A DNA stretch of 64,000 nucleotides from Crambe crambe (taxonomy: Eukaryota; Porifera; Demospongiae; Poecilosclerida; Crambeidae), in the NCBI GenBank assembly GCA_963924555.1, contig OZ004594.1, positions 6,603,563-6,667,562 on the forward strand, given 5' to 3'. Each line of letters starts with the position of its first letter. Position 1 is the first letter of the stretch. The notes below the pieces were generated by a model. The model worked only from the letters and a program-made list of their open reading frames with translations. It was not told where the DNA came from and did not search any database. A program made the position numbers and the translations under genes. Of this stretch, positions 42,370 through 54,218 are shown piece by piece.

Positions 42370-44657
42370 GATGGACTACTTGCTTGCTAATGGTGTAGGT
42401 GATGACAGGCAATCCTGCTAAGCACCATTGGAGATGCAGCTTATGAACTACTGCAAGATTGCATGGATAAACCAAATACAAAACCATTTGATCAACTTGT
42501 GACAAAGTTAAAAGATCATTTCCAGCTGAAACCTTGCTGAATGCTATAAATTCTATCAAAGGAACCAGGAAAAAGGAGAATCAATTGCAGATTATAATAT
42601 TGCAGCTTGGCAACGATTGGCAAGAGACGGCAATTACAGCGACTTTTAACCAAGGCTCTCAGAGATAAATTCGTATGTCGACTACTCGATGACAGCATCA
42701 AGAAAGGAAGAACTAACATTTGCTAAGGTTTGTGAGACAGCAATCAGTGTGGAAGTGGCTGCAAGTGACAACACGCTAATGGGAAACAACAAAAAACGAG
42801 TAAGCAAAGTTAATATTGGTATCTAAAAAGCCAAATGAGTTATTGTTGTGGCAAAGCTGGCCATAAACCACACGAGTGCAAATTCAAAACAGCTAAGTGT
42901 TTCAGCTGTGGTAAAGAAGGGCACATAGCAGATCAAAGAAGAAAATTTCCAAACCACACATGCACGAATAGAAGCAACTAGCAGAGTTATCAGATGAGAG
43001 TGGAGAAGAAGAAATATTCTCATAACTTAATAGATTATCAGCCAAGAAGCCAAGATAATCAAGGTACATAATGGAAATGTGATACCAATGGAAATTGACA
43101 CAGAGGCAGGAAGATTTACAAAGAAATTGAAATCAGCTATATGCAGGGCAGATTATGGAATTAGCATGTGAAAGTTGAAATCAAAAGAATATCTTAGAAT
43201 CTATCTGGCAAAAGGAAATAGTCCATCATTATCTTGGTAGAGATTATTCTTTGGTGATAACTGGATAAACTGATATATTCAGTTCAAGAAAAGGAGTAAC
43301 CGAAGAAAATATTAGATCGATCTTCCGATTCAGTTTTCAAGCCAGAACTGGGGAAGCTAAAAAACATACAGCACACCAAAATTCGAACAGTACCTTTTGC
43401 AGTAAAAATGAAGTTGGAAGAAGCACAAAAAAATTAATGGTAACCTCGAAACATCGATTGGTGTAAGTGGTCTACTCCGATTGTTCTAGTAGTTAAATCG
43501 GATGGAACAGTAAGGGCCTAAAAATCACATTAGATCCATGCCTTCAAGTACAGCAGCATCCTCTACGATGAGTGGAAGAGTGTTTCCAGGGAATGAATGG
43601 AAGAGTTTACAAAATTGGATTTGGCTCAAACCTACAATCAAATCATGCTAGATGATTCCAAGGAGTTAACCACCATCAATACATACAAAGGGTTATACCG
43701 TTGGAACCTGGAGTTGTAAATAGTCCAGCAATTTCAAGGAATAATGGACAAAATACGTACTACAGGGTTTACATCACATGGTGTGGTATCTGGATGACAT
43801 CCTGGTAACAGGAGAGACCGAAGAACAGCATCTGGAGAAATCCTGAAACGATTAGAGAAGTATGGTTTTCGAGGATGGCCAAAAAAGTGCAAATTTTCCA
43901 AGATTCAGTTCAATATCTGGGACATCGAATTGACAAAGAAGGAATATACCCAGTTGAAGAGAAAATAGTTACTATTACAGCAGCAAAACCACCAACCAGC
44001 TTGGAACAGCTACAGTCATTTCTGGGAATGGTAAATTACTATGGAAAATTCATGCCCAATCTTGCAACCTGCACCACTCAACAAATTGAGACACAATGGA
44101 AATGGATGGAGACTGAAGAAAAAACAGCTAAAATAGCATCCAGCATCAGCCATGGTATTGGTTCATTACAACCCAGAACTGCCATTAAAACTTGATTCTG
44201 ATGCTTCATCTGTGGGAATCAGAGACACATGACAGATGGCACAGAGCGACCGATCACATATGCCTCAAGATTACTCAAAAAAACTATTCACAGATGGAAC
44301 AAGAAGCATTGAACATTGTGTGACAGTGGGGGATCAAGAACTTTAATATCTATCTCTGGAAAGTGACGAATTGACCTATTATGAGCAAGTAGCAATCCTT
44401 CAATTGCAACAATTTTAAGAAATCCCCAAGTATCCAGTAGAATCAAGTGCTACACTATGTTAGAATAGGATGGTCAGCGAAGCCAACTGTTGTAAGAGCT
44501 ACAATTGATTTTTGCACATCTGGGATTACCCGAATAACATAATGGTCCACAATTTATGGCAGAAGAATTTCAGAAATCAGGTTAAACAGCCTAGCAGAAA
44601 GATTTGCTGTCACCAGACCTGAATAAAAGCGTGAAAGAAAAGCAACAGAAACAAAAG
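42370..44657 (+). pseudogene. Ty3/Gypsy retrotransposon remnant, 5' part
   Basis: Decayed gag-pol in shifting frames. Gag: IGDAAYELLQDCMDKPNTKP, then GESIADYNIAAWQRLA. Two zinc knuckles near 42840-42945, each missing one ligand (the first Cys of knuckle 1 and the last of knuckle 2). A protease-like IPMEIDTEA near 43080. Reverse transcriptase with YLDDILVTG near 43790. The connection region and RNase H with LQSFLGMVNYYGKFMPNL near 44010-44060. The integrase end with FAHLGLPE and NGPQFMAEEFQKSG near 44510-44585. It ends at 44665 where a Merlin transposon is inserted; the 3' part resumes at 46385. Many stops: not functional. Confidence 0.85.
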
Positions 44658-44779
44658 CAGAATTTGGATCAGGTGTAAAGAATGGCACCAATAAGTGAAA
44701 TATTTTTGCGAACTTCTTAACCATGCAAATCCATTAAGTGCACGTGAGTGATCAGGTGGATATTGGCCAGCTATGGCAT

Positions 44780-46075
44780 CTAATAAAGAGCCAAAAGCCT
44801 CTGAATGTGTTTTACCCATCCTCTCCCTCCATATAGGTATGATGGCAACTGATCATGGTCAACTCTCATTCGCTTAAATTTTATTTCGACCCGATTCCAA
44901 TATGACTCAACATGTTGAGTGTGTACCCCAGTACTGGGATCAACAAAATGCAGGGAATGGTTTAGTTTCATGAGCTGCTATACCAGGAATTGAAAAATTC
45001 TTCTGTATGAAGCCCATTCATCGCTACGAACAATGGTACCAGATTCAACATGGCTTTGGATAATTGGCAATAGTGTGGCAGCATCATGTTTGTCTACCAC
45101 CTCCATATAGCCAAGAGCTGATGTCATGCCTTGCTGCCCTCCCATGATGATTCTATATTACTGTATAGTGGTCTATTTTCAAGGCAATAATATTTCGAGG
45201 ATAGCTATTTCTAAAATATTTCGCGGAATAATTTTCAAAGATCATTAAAATTTTAAACCCCGCCTACAAAATGAAAATAATAATTATATAGCGCGCACAC
45301 ATAGAATTGAATGTTTTTGTAGCTCCCCTTGATTGTAGCTGCTGTTTCACCGAGAATTTGCCAGTGTAGTGGAGGTTCTACTGCTCTTTTTCCTATTTCA
45401 GCCTTTTTATTTGATGAAAATCTAGTGTATGGCCCTCTCAAAACGGTAGAGACTTTCGAGTTTGCTGCTCCAATAGAAGAGGACGAACTGTCAGTGACAT
45501 TGTACCACTAGGATCTGATAGTGGAAGATTTGTAGGTTGCTTTGAAGGATTTTTAGAGCTAAAATATGACAGATGACAGCTGGACTGTACTACAGTTTAT
45601 ACATTGCTACATAGACACATGGCTAAGCTACTTAGGCAAAATTATTCAAGGGCACAATTTTCGTTTTTCAAGCAAAATCCACGAAAACCTCGAAAATAAA
45701 GCGCTATACAGTAGTAAGCATCATAAAGTGTGCAAATCATAAAGTGTGCACAATACCTTGGGTTTGTGGTTGAACTGTGACTCGTCGACCTGAACCACAA
45801 CCCCTGGCCCCAGCTTGATCGGTGTTTGAAGAAGAGCAGATGAACATACCTCTCTCAGCCACTGATACACATCTATGGCTGTTTTCTTACTAACCCTTGC
45901 CTCCTCTTGAGCATCTTTGATGGGATACTCTCTCGCCCACATGTACATAAGCATCAACCACTGTTTCAGCTTCATGTGAGACTTTGCAAAGAAGCTACCC
46001 TCCTGGAGAGATTTTTGTGCTTTGCATTTAGGGCAGTACCATCCACTCTCATCTGTCAAGTCACTTCACACCCTC
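44780..46075 (-). pseudogene. Merlin (ISXO2-like) transposase
   Basis: The 5' block (45730-46060) reads a zinc-ribbon remnant (GWYCPKCKAQKSL), a helix-turn-helix (ARVSKKTAIDVYQWLREVC) and GPGVVVQVDESQFNHK with the first catalytic Asp. The 3' block (45150-44780) reads [30 protein letters not shown] (second Asp) and FVDPSTGVHTQHVESYWNRV (Glu), followed by YLYGGRGW. This fits the DDE order of Merlin/IS1016 transposases. An in-frame TAG near 44977 and the 550-bp insertion between the blocks inactivate it. The N-terminal zinc ribbon lacks its first Cys pair in frame. Confidence 0.85.
45161..45710. mobile_element. TA-flanked element nested in Merlin
   Basis: Ends CTGTATAGTGG and CGCTATACAG, bordered by TA on each side (45159-45160, 45711-45712). 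Inner arms share TATTTTC(A/G)AGG. It carries a minus-strand frame GPYTRFSSNKKAEIGKRAV near 45400-45440, which resembles the N-terminal helix-turn-helix of pogo-like transposases, so it may be an internally deleted pogo/Tc1-mariner type copy. Confidence 0.7.
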
Positions 46076-46392
46076 TCACACATTGCTGTAACACATCTGT
46101 TGTTCATGTAATGTTATTATTATGATATTATATGATCATCACCATCATCATATTGTACAATATGGGGTAGCTGTAACTCCTTGTTACCTTAAACAATCCT
46201 GCCTCATGGCTAGCAATTTTGTGCTTTCAGCCAATCCACCTGCATCTGAGTGCAACCACTGATAAGAGCTCCAAAATGACCAGAAAGAGTGTGTTCCCGC
46301 CAAATTTGCGCCAATAATTTGAAAACAACATGCTCGCGCGTTTCACATGATTAAAAATATTTCGCTTATTTTTACACCATATCCCAGAATTT

Positions 46393-46850
46393 TGACAAGA
46401 AAGTCGGAAAAAAAGAATTCCAAATATTTGAACCTGTATGGGAAAGAGATTACCTTGGACCAGAGAATGGACACAAGATGTGATCACTGAACGAATGGGT
46501 CCAGTTTCATATCGAGTGGAAGTGCAAGGTAGCATATGGAAATGCCATGCTGAACAGTTATATCATCGTTAAAGTTCAGAAGAAGAAACCACTACCACCT
46601 CTCAAAGCAACAGAATAAAACCTTCCACAAACTGAGACTGTAACATTACAAGTTACAGAACCCACAACAGAAATTGCAGAAGACATGCATCCACCATTGT
46701 CAAAGACTAATACGTGAATCGCGACAGCCAACCAGACTAACATACTATAGTCCAGCAGGATTGACTGGATAGAGGTGGAGGAGATGTGTGATGAATGCAC
46801 TAACATATTTCTAACTGATAGTATTATATGTGTGAGTTTTGAGTCATATT
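46393..46850 (+). pseudogene. Ty3/Gypsy remnant, 3' part
   Basis: Continues the Gypsy sequence after the Merlin insertion. RMGPVSYRVEVQGSIWKCHA fits the post-integrase region of Gypsy pol, followed by a Pro/Thr-rich tail. Frameshifts and stops are present. Confidence 0.7.
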
Positions 46851-46900
46851 GTCTGTGTGACCCTGTCAAGTGTTGTTTGTCATTAATTAGGCTTAAGTAT

Positions 46901-47205
46901 ATGAAAGGAAAAAAATTAATGCTAAATAAAAAAGGCCATGTAGGTTAGCCTGTACTTTAACAGTTTCTGTCAACAAAAATCAAAATAATGCTGCCTTCAA
47001 TAATAATCCTTACATCACTGCTTCCCACCAAGCTGCTTTAATTATTCATATCAGTATAAAAGTGTTCTGCTTGGTTTAGGCAGTGATGTAGGGATTATTA
47101 TTGAAGGCAGCATTATTTTGATTTTTGTTGACAGAAACTGTTAAAGTACAGGCTAACCCTACATGACCTTTTTTATTTAGTATAAATATTTTTCCTTTCA
47201 CTTGT
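46901..47205. mobile_element. Long-hairpin MITE, copy d
   Basis: The arms run from TATGAAAGGAAAAAAATTAA to its imperfect complement at the right, ending CTTTCACTTGT. Inner arms (CATGTAGG, GTACTTTAACAGTTTCTGTC, AATAATGCTGCC) pair almost perfectly. No coding capacity. Confidence 0.8.
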
Positions 47206-47488
47206 TTGTTTACTTTTTGTATGACCTTTGAATATTGTTTTCAAGAAAAATTAATTAATAGCTGGTTGGCACGCGCGTACGTGCACGTGATAGTGACAGA
47301 TGTGCGCACATGACAAATGATTCATTTTAAAATGGCTGACATAGTTATAATGAAAAGTCGTTCGATATGAGTGATCATTTTGAAGGGAAACTGCTGGATA
47401 TAACGATGGTAAAAGCACATTGTGTGGTTATAACTGCACAAGTTGATATGAATTTTATTGTTGTATGTGAAAGGATCATGGAGTTACA

Positions 47489-47683
47489 TAGTCTGGTGAA
47501 CCATCCCCGGCCACTTCCGCAGCACTGGATGTATTGCATCACCAGCACGCGGAAGGGGGGGTCTGGCACAACACGTATACTAAACTCGTTCTGCTGCAGC
47601 CTAGTAGCATTGTGGTCTGTTGTGGTTTGGTCAGCTCCAACCGCTAATTAGGTGTTATGTAAACTGTCTACACACACGTGGCA
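47489..47683. repeat. Left terminal inverted repeat of the helicase transposon
   Basis: Matches the reverse complement of 52357-52557, including GGATGTATTGCATCACCAGC and the inner edge CACACACGTGGCA. Confidence 0.9.
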
Positions 47684-47699
47684 ATAGAGTACAATAATT

Positions 47700-50600
47700 A
47701 TGGAGAGTGTGTTTTGTGGTAATACTATTGAAAAATCTACAGAAAGAAGGAAGTTACTTGGAGAGAGTGACTCTTCAAAGCGAGTACTTACTGCATGGAA
47801 GAGCATATGCATGAAAATTTTAAAGAAGAACTAGACAGGTTAGCTAGATCACAAGGAAGAGTATGCAGGTAACTATATATATCTCTATAGCTATTATGAA
47901 GAAATGATAACAAACCATCTTTAGAATATGCTTTGCTGCTTTTGATGGGTTTGAGAAGTCACGCATCAAACTTGAGAAGGCTATCGAAGGTGCTATTGGA
48001 AAATTTCCATCTTTTGCAAGAAAGAGACTTGCAAGTGAAGAAGCTGATAAGGCCTTTTCACCTCCTCAATCCTTGAAAAAGTATAGGAGGACTACATCAT
48101 CCCAGCAGTCACCTCCTGTCATGGTAAATCAAGACTTCTTAGCTATATATAGCTGCATTTTAAAATTTTGTTCATATAGTTTAACATTCCTTATCGTGGT
48201 GGTACCAGCAAGAATTACTATATTAAAACACCACAATGAAAGCATATGTCCAAGGCACTTGCACGTGGCAGCAAGAAAAGTGTCGTGGATGATTGCTTCA
48301 GTGATCCCACACTATTCAAGTTTGTAAAGAAAAAAATTGGATCTCTTTTAAAATATGAAATCAAATTGATGTGCTCTAATAAAGTACAATCAGTCTTGCA
48401 TAGTACATCTTCGTGTTCTAATTTAAAGAAATTTAACTGGAATAGTATTATGGATGAGTTGAAAGCCAATGCACCGATTTTATTACATAATATTCTTACA
48501 TCTTGTATACCTTCTAAAAATGCCAATTTCCAGGCTACAATTTGTGTGTGCAGTTCATTAATTTTTTACAGCCACTTCAGACAAATGCATATGGTCCAAA
48601 AAATAATCTCACTGATTTTATATGCTGGTCGTGCAAGAAAATAGGTTAGTTCATATTACACCATACTACATTGTAACTACCATTACAATCCTATATCACA
48701 TGCAGGTGTATTCTTGATTGCATAAATTAAATATCACAATCTCAAGTCCATCTCTAAATAACTTAATTACAACTCTTGGTAAAAACTTCGATGGAAAAGT
48801 AAAAGTGTGGAAAAAGTCTCATATTCCCTTTTTAGTGGTGAGTTACACTAATTTTATAGATTGTGTAGCTCACAGGCATGCATGCATGCTACACATAGCC
48901 AACCTCATCTGTCTCATTCATTGAAGCTGATTTTGAGGATGATAGTGATGATGAGGATTACAGGATCTCATCAGATTCAGAATCTGAATCTGATTCAGAG
49001 TCAATTGTTTCAGAATGTTCTGAAAATGAACATTCTGATTGTGATATGATTTTGGACAGTGAGTCAGAAGACTCTGATTGCACCGATGACCTGCAAATTG
49101 ACTACCTCTATACAGCTGGCCCTGCTAGCAGTATTGAATTGGAAGAGCCAGTTGCAATTAAGAAAGTGGCATGTAATCAACATCAGGTTGGCTATGTCTT
49201 ATGTGGTGATAACATTGATAAAAATGTTAAGAGACGTTACCAGAGATTTGACCAGAGTTTGCATTATTTTCACATGTATGCAGCAAAAAATAGAGTGGAT
49301 CTGTCATAAGCAAGTGACAAAGGTCCTATCTTCAGTTTAAGTGAAAATGCCAAGGCCAAGTCAATCATGCCAAGTATTGAAGATGATTCTCAGCTTAAAG
49401 AGAATAATATTCTCTTTATTTCTCTTATTTCCAGAGTACTGATTGATAATATGGAGTTCTTTAAATTTTGTTTTTCGGATGCGACCTGTCAACATATCAA
49501 ACACAAGTACTACAAAGAAATGTTGGCTAAGTCCATCGTGGTGAGCACATACCAAGTATTTAATTAAAATGCATCTCTTGTATAATTATTGCAGGTACCA
49601 GTTGGAATTCTCCCGTTAAATGAAAATAAAACTGATGAAATGGTTGATATTATGAAACATATTCATGATCTATACATTCCGTATGAAGAGTACTCAGAGG
49701 AGAAACTTCTCTGCACAGGTGAAACTGTCAGTGTTGTGAAGGCTCGACACCACCAAATTATAGTAGGTGGTGATCAGTTAACAGCTTCTAGAATGAGAAA
49801 TGCCCAAAAAGCAAGAATGAACAGTGAAATTCCAGCTGACAAATTAAATTCTTCCCATTTCTGCTGATTGGCATATTAAAGCCAACTTTCTTGGGGTAAA
49901 GTCAGCATTTGAGGTATATATACCTTCACCATTATTTATATATTATTTTATACAGCTAATCTGGAGGTATACCTACTCTACCAAATCAAAAGGTGATAAG
50001 GGGTCATTGTATCAATTACGTAATATCATTGGTCGAAATAATGTAGTAACGGTTCCACTTGATGACTTCAATGCATGTGATGATTTTTTCAAATTAATTA
50101 TTACAAGTCACATTCTAACAGCAGCAATGACTCTGCTAAAGATGAGCTCTATGGGAGATCAATCAAAACATTCAGATATTACTGATGGTGTTGACACTTG
50201 GATGCAGACAGACACTGTATACTAAAAGCTGTATGTACAGATTTTTGTCGACAAATTCACTACCATAGAATTCAATAAAGAGTACACATGTCCTGCTGAC
50301 AATATTTATGCATATGCAAAACAAGTGCTCTCATTTGAATGTATTTATCTTGAATACAGTGATGCTATTCGAGAAGGTGATGGGGATCGGGTCTTACATT
50401 GCTTCAAATATTTACGTCCGATGTTTATAACATCAGGTCGGAAGAATTATTTAATTGAATTTTTTCATACTATTGCCAACCATTCATTTGTTCTTTCACC
50501 ACACCTCTCAGAAGAATTATTGTGGAGCAGATTTATTAATGTCCACGGAATCCCTGGACATAATATACCGATAGATCTACATATGGAACACCTTAATTGG

Positions 50601-50879
50601 CTTGTAAAGGAGTCAATCAGAGATTTGGGAGCCAACAAAACACAAAGATCTTTTGAAAGGGTTGGTGGAGCACTTGGAACAGTTTCACCTGTGCTAGCTA
50701 ATTTTGATAAAGATAACGAAGTTACAAGTGAATCATCCATGCATAAAGAGGCAGGCATATGCAAAGACATGAATATGTTGATTAGTGAATTACTCGAGTA
50801 TGAGGTATTTAAGGAACATGGTGAACTGTACACATGTCCAGTTTCCAAAGCCAAAGGATATTCTTCATCAAATTACTAA
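47700..50879 (+). pseudogene. DUF6589-like transposase of the helicase transposon
   Basis: Starts at ATG 47700 (MESVFCGNTIEKSTERRKLL), 16 bp inside the left repeat. Exon blocks follow at about 47930-48120, 48246-48530, 48560-48880, 48930-49540, 49592-49913, 49961-50225 and 50230-50879. Key parts: KIISLILYAGRARK and LGKNFDGKVKVWKK; an acidic Asp/Ser/Glu tract near 48930-49080; HHQIIVGGDQLTASRMRNAQ; ADWHIKANFLGV; YQLRNIIGRNNVVTVPLDDF; and a C-terminal helical part ending SKAKGYSSSNY. The invariant Asp in GDQLT and DWH are candidate catalytic residues. Defects: a shift near 47800, TGA at 48715, TAA at 49306, a shift near 49855 and TAA at 50223. The same two motifs occur in the transposase at 28140-32520. 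Confidence 0.8.
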
Positions 50880-50925
50880 GGACTCTTTTAAGAAATGGAT
50901 TTTTGAACATATACATAAATATCGG

Positions 50926-52343
50926 TTATAAAAAAACAAATGAAGAAAGATTTTTCTCACAGTTCACACAATCACATTCACTTTGACAAACATCACAACA
51001 CAAACATTTTGGAATTTTATCCTTATGCTCATACTCATCAATGTCACTAAACAGTACTTTTTTCTTACAAGTTTTATTGTTAGTAATATTATATTCTCTC
51101 ATATTTGCTGATACTTTATTTGTTGATTTTGATGACATAGGCACAAATAAAGCCAAAGATGGTTTCCCATCACGACCAGCTCGACCAACATGTTGAATGT
51201 ATGTTTCAACGTCCTCTGGAACACCACAAGTTATCACCTGTCTGATATCAGAGCAGTCTACCCCCATGCCAAAAGCAATGGTAGCACATACTATTCTTAG
51301 TGGTGCAGATAAAGTACAAAAAGACCAAATATATATTTTTTTATAGTTTCAGGGGTGCAGCTTGTAAACATTTCCACTAATCGAAAACGTGACAGTTCAG
51401 GAGCACCAAGAGGTTCAGTGAAATGCTCACCTAAACCAATCCTAAAAAATTCGTATAGGGCTGAGCAAACAGTGATTCTTTGACAATAATTATATTATTA
51501 TTCTTGGAGTTTTTGTTCTTTCAGATTTTAAACGTTCCAGTACAGGAGTAAAAGTTTCCAAGATTGACTTAAACTTAGTGACCCCATATGTGATGTTTTC
51601 TTTGGAGGGAGAAACTGAAACTATATATGGGTCTTTCATACCTAGTAGAGTAATAACATGTCGTCTGAGGGTACTGAGCTAAAATTTTAGCATCCTTGTG
51701 TATGAGGCTGTGTATCTCACCAATTCTAAGCATAACACTCCGAAAACTCTCACCCCTATAATAATAATACTAACATCAATAACAACAATAACGACAACAG
51801 CAACAAAAATAACAATAAAAATTACCATTTTTTAACAGTGTGAGCCTCATCTATGACTAAAGCTCTTAATCTTTCAGAATAAATAGGGCCAAGAAGAAGT
51901 GCTCCCCAGGATTTTTTCTTCAAGAGAATTTCTGGAGAAAAGAATACCAACTTGAAATGGCCTTCTTGAACTCCTCTTTTATTTCTTCATTGGAATCGTC
52001 TATAACACACACTGTAGGAAGACCTCTACTTGTCAGTGTGGCTACCTGTTCAAGATCATAAACCCAACAAGATTCATATACATATACCTGATCAATCATA
52101 ATGGCTATAAGTGGAGTAATCACTATGACGATGCTGCATGTTTTTTTTATCAAGTTTATCAAATAGCCAAGGCAAGCATGCATAGCAAAGGCTCTTGCCA
52201 TACCCTGTAGGAAGAACTCCAAATACATCCTTTCCTTGAACAAGTTTAATTATTACTTCCTCTTGTTTCTCCCTCAAAGACTGGTAGCCAAGTTTAGCAG
52301 CAACACTAGCTGCACAATCTTTTATTTCTTCATCAGCTGTCAT
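50926..52343 (-). pseudogene. RecQ-type DEAH-box helicase of the helicase transposon
   Basis: Starts at 52343, 14 bp inside the right repeat: a RecQ N-terminus with LGYQSLREKQEEVIIKL and Walker A GVLPTGYGKSLCYA; IVIVITPLIAIMIDQV (motif Ia); LRALVIDEAHTVKKW (DEAH box, near 51850); a C-terminal RecA-like domain with [31 protein letters not shown] and motif [15 protein letters not shown]; and a zinc-binding tail [16 protein letters not shown]. This is the classical RecQ order. A frameshift lies in an eight-A run near 52145 and another near 51965; the central exons need several introns. RecQ helicases unwind DNA 3' to 5'; here it presumably served transposon replication or excision. It ends 47 bp from the end of the facing gene. 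Confidence 0.88.
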
Positions 52344-52356
52344 TTTCTACTAATCA

Positions 52357-52557
52357 TGCCACGTGTGTGTAGACAGTTACATAACACCTAATTAGCGGTT
52401 GGAGCTGACCAAACCACAACAGACCACAATGCTACTGCAGCCTAGGCTGCAGCAGAACGAGTTTAGTATACATGTTGTGCCAGACCCCCCCTTCCGCATG
52501 CTGGTGATGCAATACATCCAGTGCTGCGGAAGTGGCCGGGGATGGTTCACCATACTA
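52357..52557. repeat. Right terminal inverted repeat of the helicase transposon
   Basis: Begins TGCCACGTGTGTGTAGACAG and ends GGGGATGGTTCACCATACTA, the complement of the left copy. Confidence 0.9.
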
Positions 52558-52794
52558 GGAGTTACAGCCGTCAAAGAAGAAGATGATGATGATGATGAAC
52601 GAATCATAAAAATTTTAGATTTAGGCGGCGGCTGGTGCTGATCGTTGACGCTGTTCTGGAGGAGTTTGAGCAATCATATCATCTTCTGCATTGTTTTCCA
52701 GATGTAAGAAGTTTAGTTGAGCCTGTACCAAGAATAGAAGAGATACAGAGAGTCTAGTTTGTATAGTTCTAATGAGAGAAGCCACGCCCATTCT

Positions 52795-52840
52795 GTGCTA
52801 ACCCTACATAGAGAGTGCTACCGCACTCTCTGATATTATG
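52795..52840. repeat. Short palindromic repeat end, copy 3
   Basis: CCCTACATAGAGAGTGCTAC and CGCACTCTCTGATA, the reverse complement of the copy at 2721-2760. A piece similar to 42185-42255 follows at 52842-52910. Confidence 0.6.
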
Positions 52841-52904
52841 TTGTAAGTAGATAATTATAGTAGTAGGTGTTTTTGTCTCACTCTAGTCAGTTAGCAGTTG
52901 TATC

Positions 52905-53050
52905 CATCCAGCTTTGTTATAAGATATAATACTTGAGTCAGAGTGGAATATTTCACGAGTAGGCGTCAAGTATTTTCTTCACAAGCCGAAGGTGAGCCTA
53001 CGAGTGAAATATCTCACCATATTCCATGAAGAGTGTAATAAATATTTTAT
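52905..53050. repeat. Foldback repeat with GTGAAATATCTC arm, copy 2
   Basis: ATAATACTTGAGTCAGAGTG and GAATATTTCACGAGTAGGC on the left pair imperfectly with GCCTACGAGTGAAATATCTC and ATTCCATGAAGAGTGTAATA on the right. Confidence 0.65.
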
Positions 53051-53054
53051 TCCA

Positions 53055-53750
53055 TCTTGATAAGCTTATATACTCAATTGAAAAAAAAAAGGCATTTCAA
53101 GTTAGAGGAGAAAGAAGAAAGAAAAAAAAATGGCAAGAGCTACGGAGCCCAGAGCAGTTGGAAAAGAGCTAGATTCACTACAGGGGTTTGCGTTGTCTTT
53201 GCACATGGAAAAATTAATGTGAATTGCATGCATGCTCAGCTTAGCTACCGAATTTAAGCAGGATGTCCAATTCTTCTCGGGCTCCTAACAGTGTAGGACT
53301 ACATAGCGTTACTCTAAAGTGCTTCCTAGGTCAATTCCTGTCCAAGTAAGAGTAATAATAATTCTGTAGTAGTTCAGTATGTAACTGTAATTTCTTAGGA
53401 GCTCTTCACTTACAAGGTGAAGATTATTAATCAGAGTGATATATAATTTTCAGACAGTTAGCTACACAAATTTCATTCTTAATTTGAGTCAGTTGTGATG
53501 TTACGTGCAAAACTGATAAAAGAATTGAAGGAACAAGTGCCAAATTCGATGACCTTTAACGTTGGGTACTTTGAAGATTGAAAACATTCTAGAATGTTCA
53601 TTGCTATAGACCTAAAAGTCATGTATAGCAAGTATCCCAGTGGTGATATAACAATTTGGTGTGATGGGAGGCAGGATGGAAGTTTAAGGCTCAGAGCATG
53701 GGCATGAACCTGTATACTATTTACGTAACAATGCTCAATTGCATGTTGTG
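53055..53750. other. No gene seen
   Basis: Intronic AT-rich DNA, no assignable frame. Confidence 0.5.
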
Positions 53751-53756
53751 TATGTA

Positions 53757-54218
53757 CCGTAGATTTTCTAATTAGCACGTCATTCTTAAATAAGCGCCAA
53801 AACCGCACTTTAATTTTTATTATAGTGCCAAATCAATAATTATTGCAATATTTTTTTCTGGCGCTTCGATAATTAGAATGAAATTGTATGCAGCTGTCCG
53901 TGTGCATGCTTTGTAGCAGCAGCAACTGAGCTTGAATATGTCCATGAAGTATTATTTCGCTAAGGCATTGGGTGAGGATCTTCAGTGTCCTAATTCCAAG
54001 TCTGTAATCAGTATGGATTGGAGATTGAAACGTTAAGCTGGTCGACCTCGAAATCTGGCACCTACTGCAGCTGCATCAAATAAATTTCGTTCTATCAACA
54101 AGGCACCACCATGATGATGGCGCCAAAATACCATAGAGATTAATTTCGCACTCCAATAGCATGCCAATTGGAAATTGAAACTATTTTTTTCTGGCGCGTT
54201 AATTAGAAAATCTACGGT
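53757..54218. mobile_element. TA-flanked MITE with CCGTAGATTTTC ends
   Basis: The left end is CCGTAGATTTTCTAATTAGC and the right end TAATTAGAAAATCTACGG, each bordered by TA. Inner repeats TTTTTCTGGCGC occur on both sides. No transposase frame; Tc1/mariner or pogo origin is likely from the TA duplication. Confidence 0.75.

Larger units (their letters stand above)
44666..46384. mobile_element. Merlin DNA transposon inserted in the Gypsy element
   Basis: The left end is GGATCAGGTGTAAA, the right end the complement of GGATATGGTGTAAA; the inverted match resumes at AATAAG(T/C)GAAATATTTTT. Both ends are bordered by CAGAATTT (44658-44665 and 46385-46392), an exact 8-bp target duplication as expected for Merlin. 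The two sides of the interrupted Gypsy sequence join across it. It encodes a decayed transposase on the minus strand and contains a later insertion at 45161-45710. Confidence 0.9.
47489..52557. mobile_element. 5.07-kb DNA transposon with RecQ-like helicase and DUF6589-like protein
   Basis: Terminal inverted repeats of about 195 bp start TAGTCTGGTGAACCATCCCC on the left and TAGTATGGTGAACC on the complement of the right. The exact 9-bp sequence GGAGTTACA lies on both sides (47480-47488, 52558-52566), a target duplication that fixes the borders. Two genes point at each other: a plus-strand protein (47700-50879) with the GDQLT and DWH motifs of DUF6589-type proteins, and a minus-strand RecQ-type helicase (50926-52343). 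Both have frameshifts or stops, so this copy is dead. Academ-type transposons with a helicase are the nearest type I know; the assignment needs a search. The element sits in an intron of the module gene. Confidence 0.85.

Noticed and set aside
48246-48526. Minus-strand frame 48218-48526 opposite the DUF6589-like gene
   Set aside because: Shadow frame; the plus strand continues a conserved family protein here.
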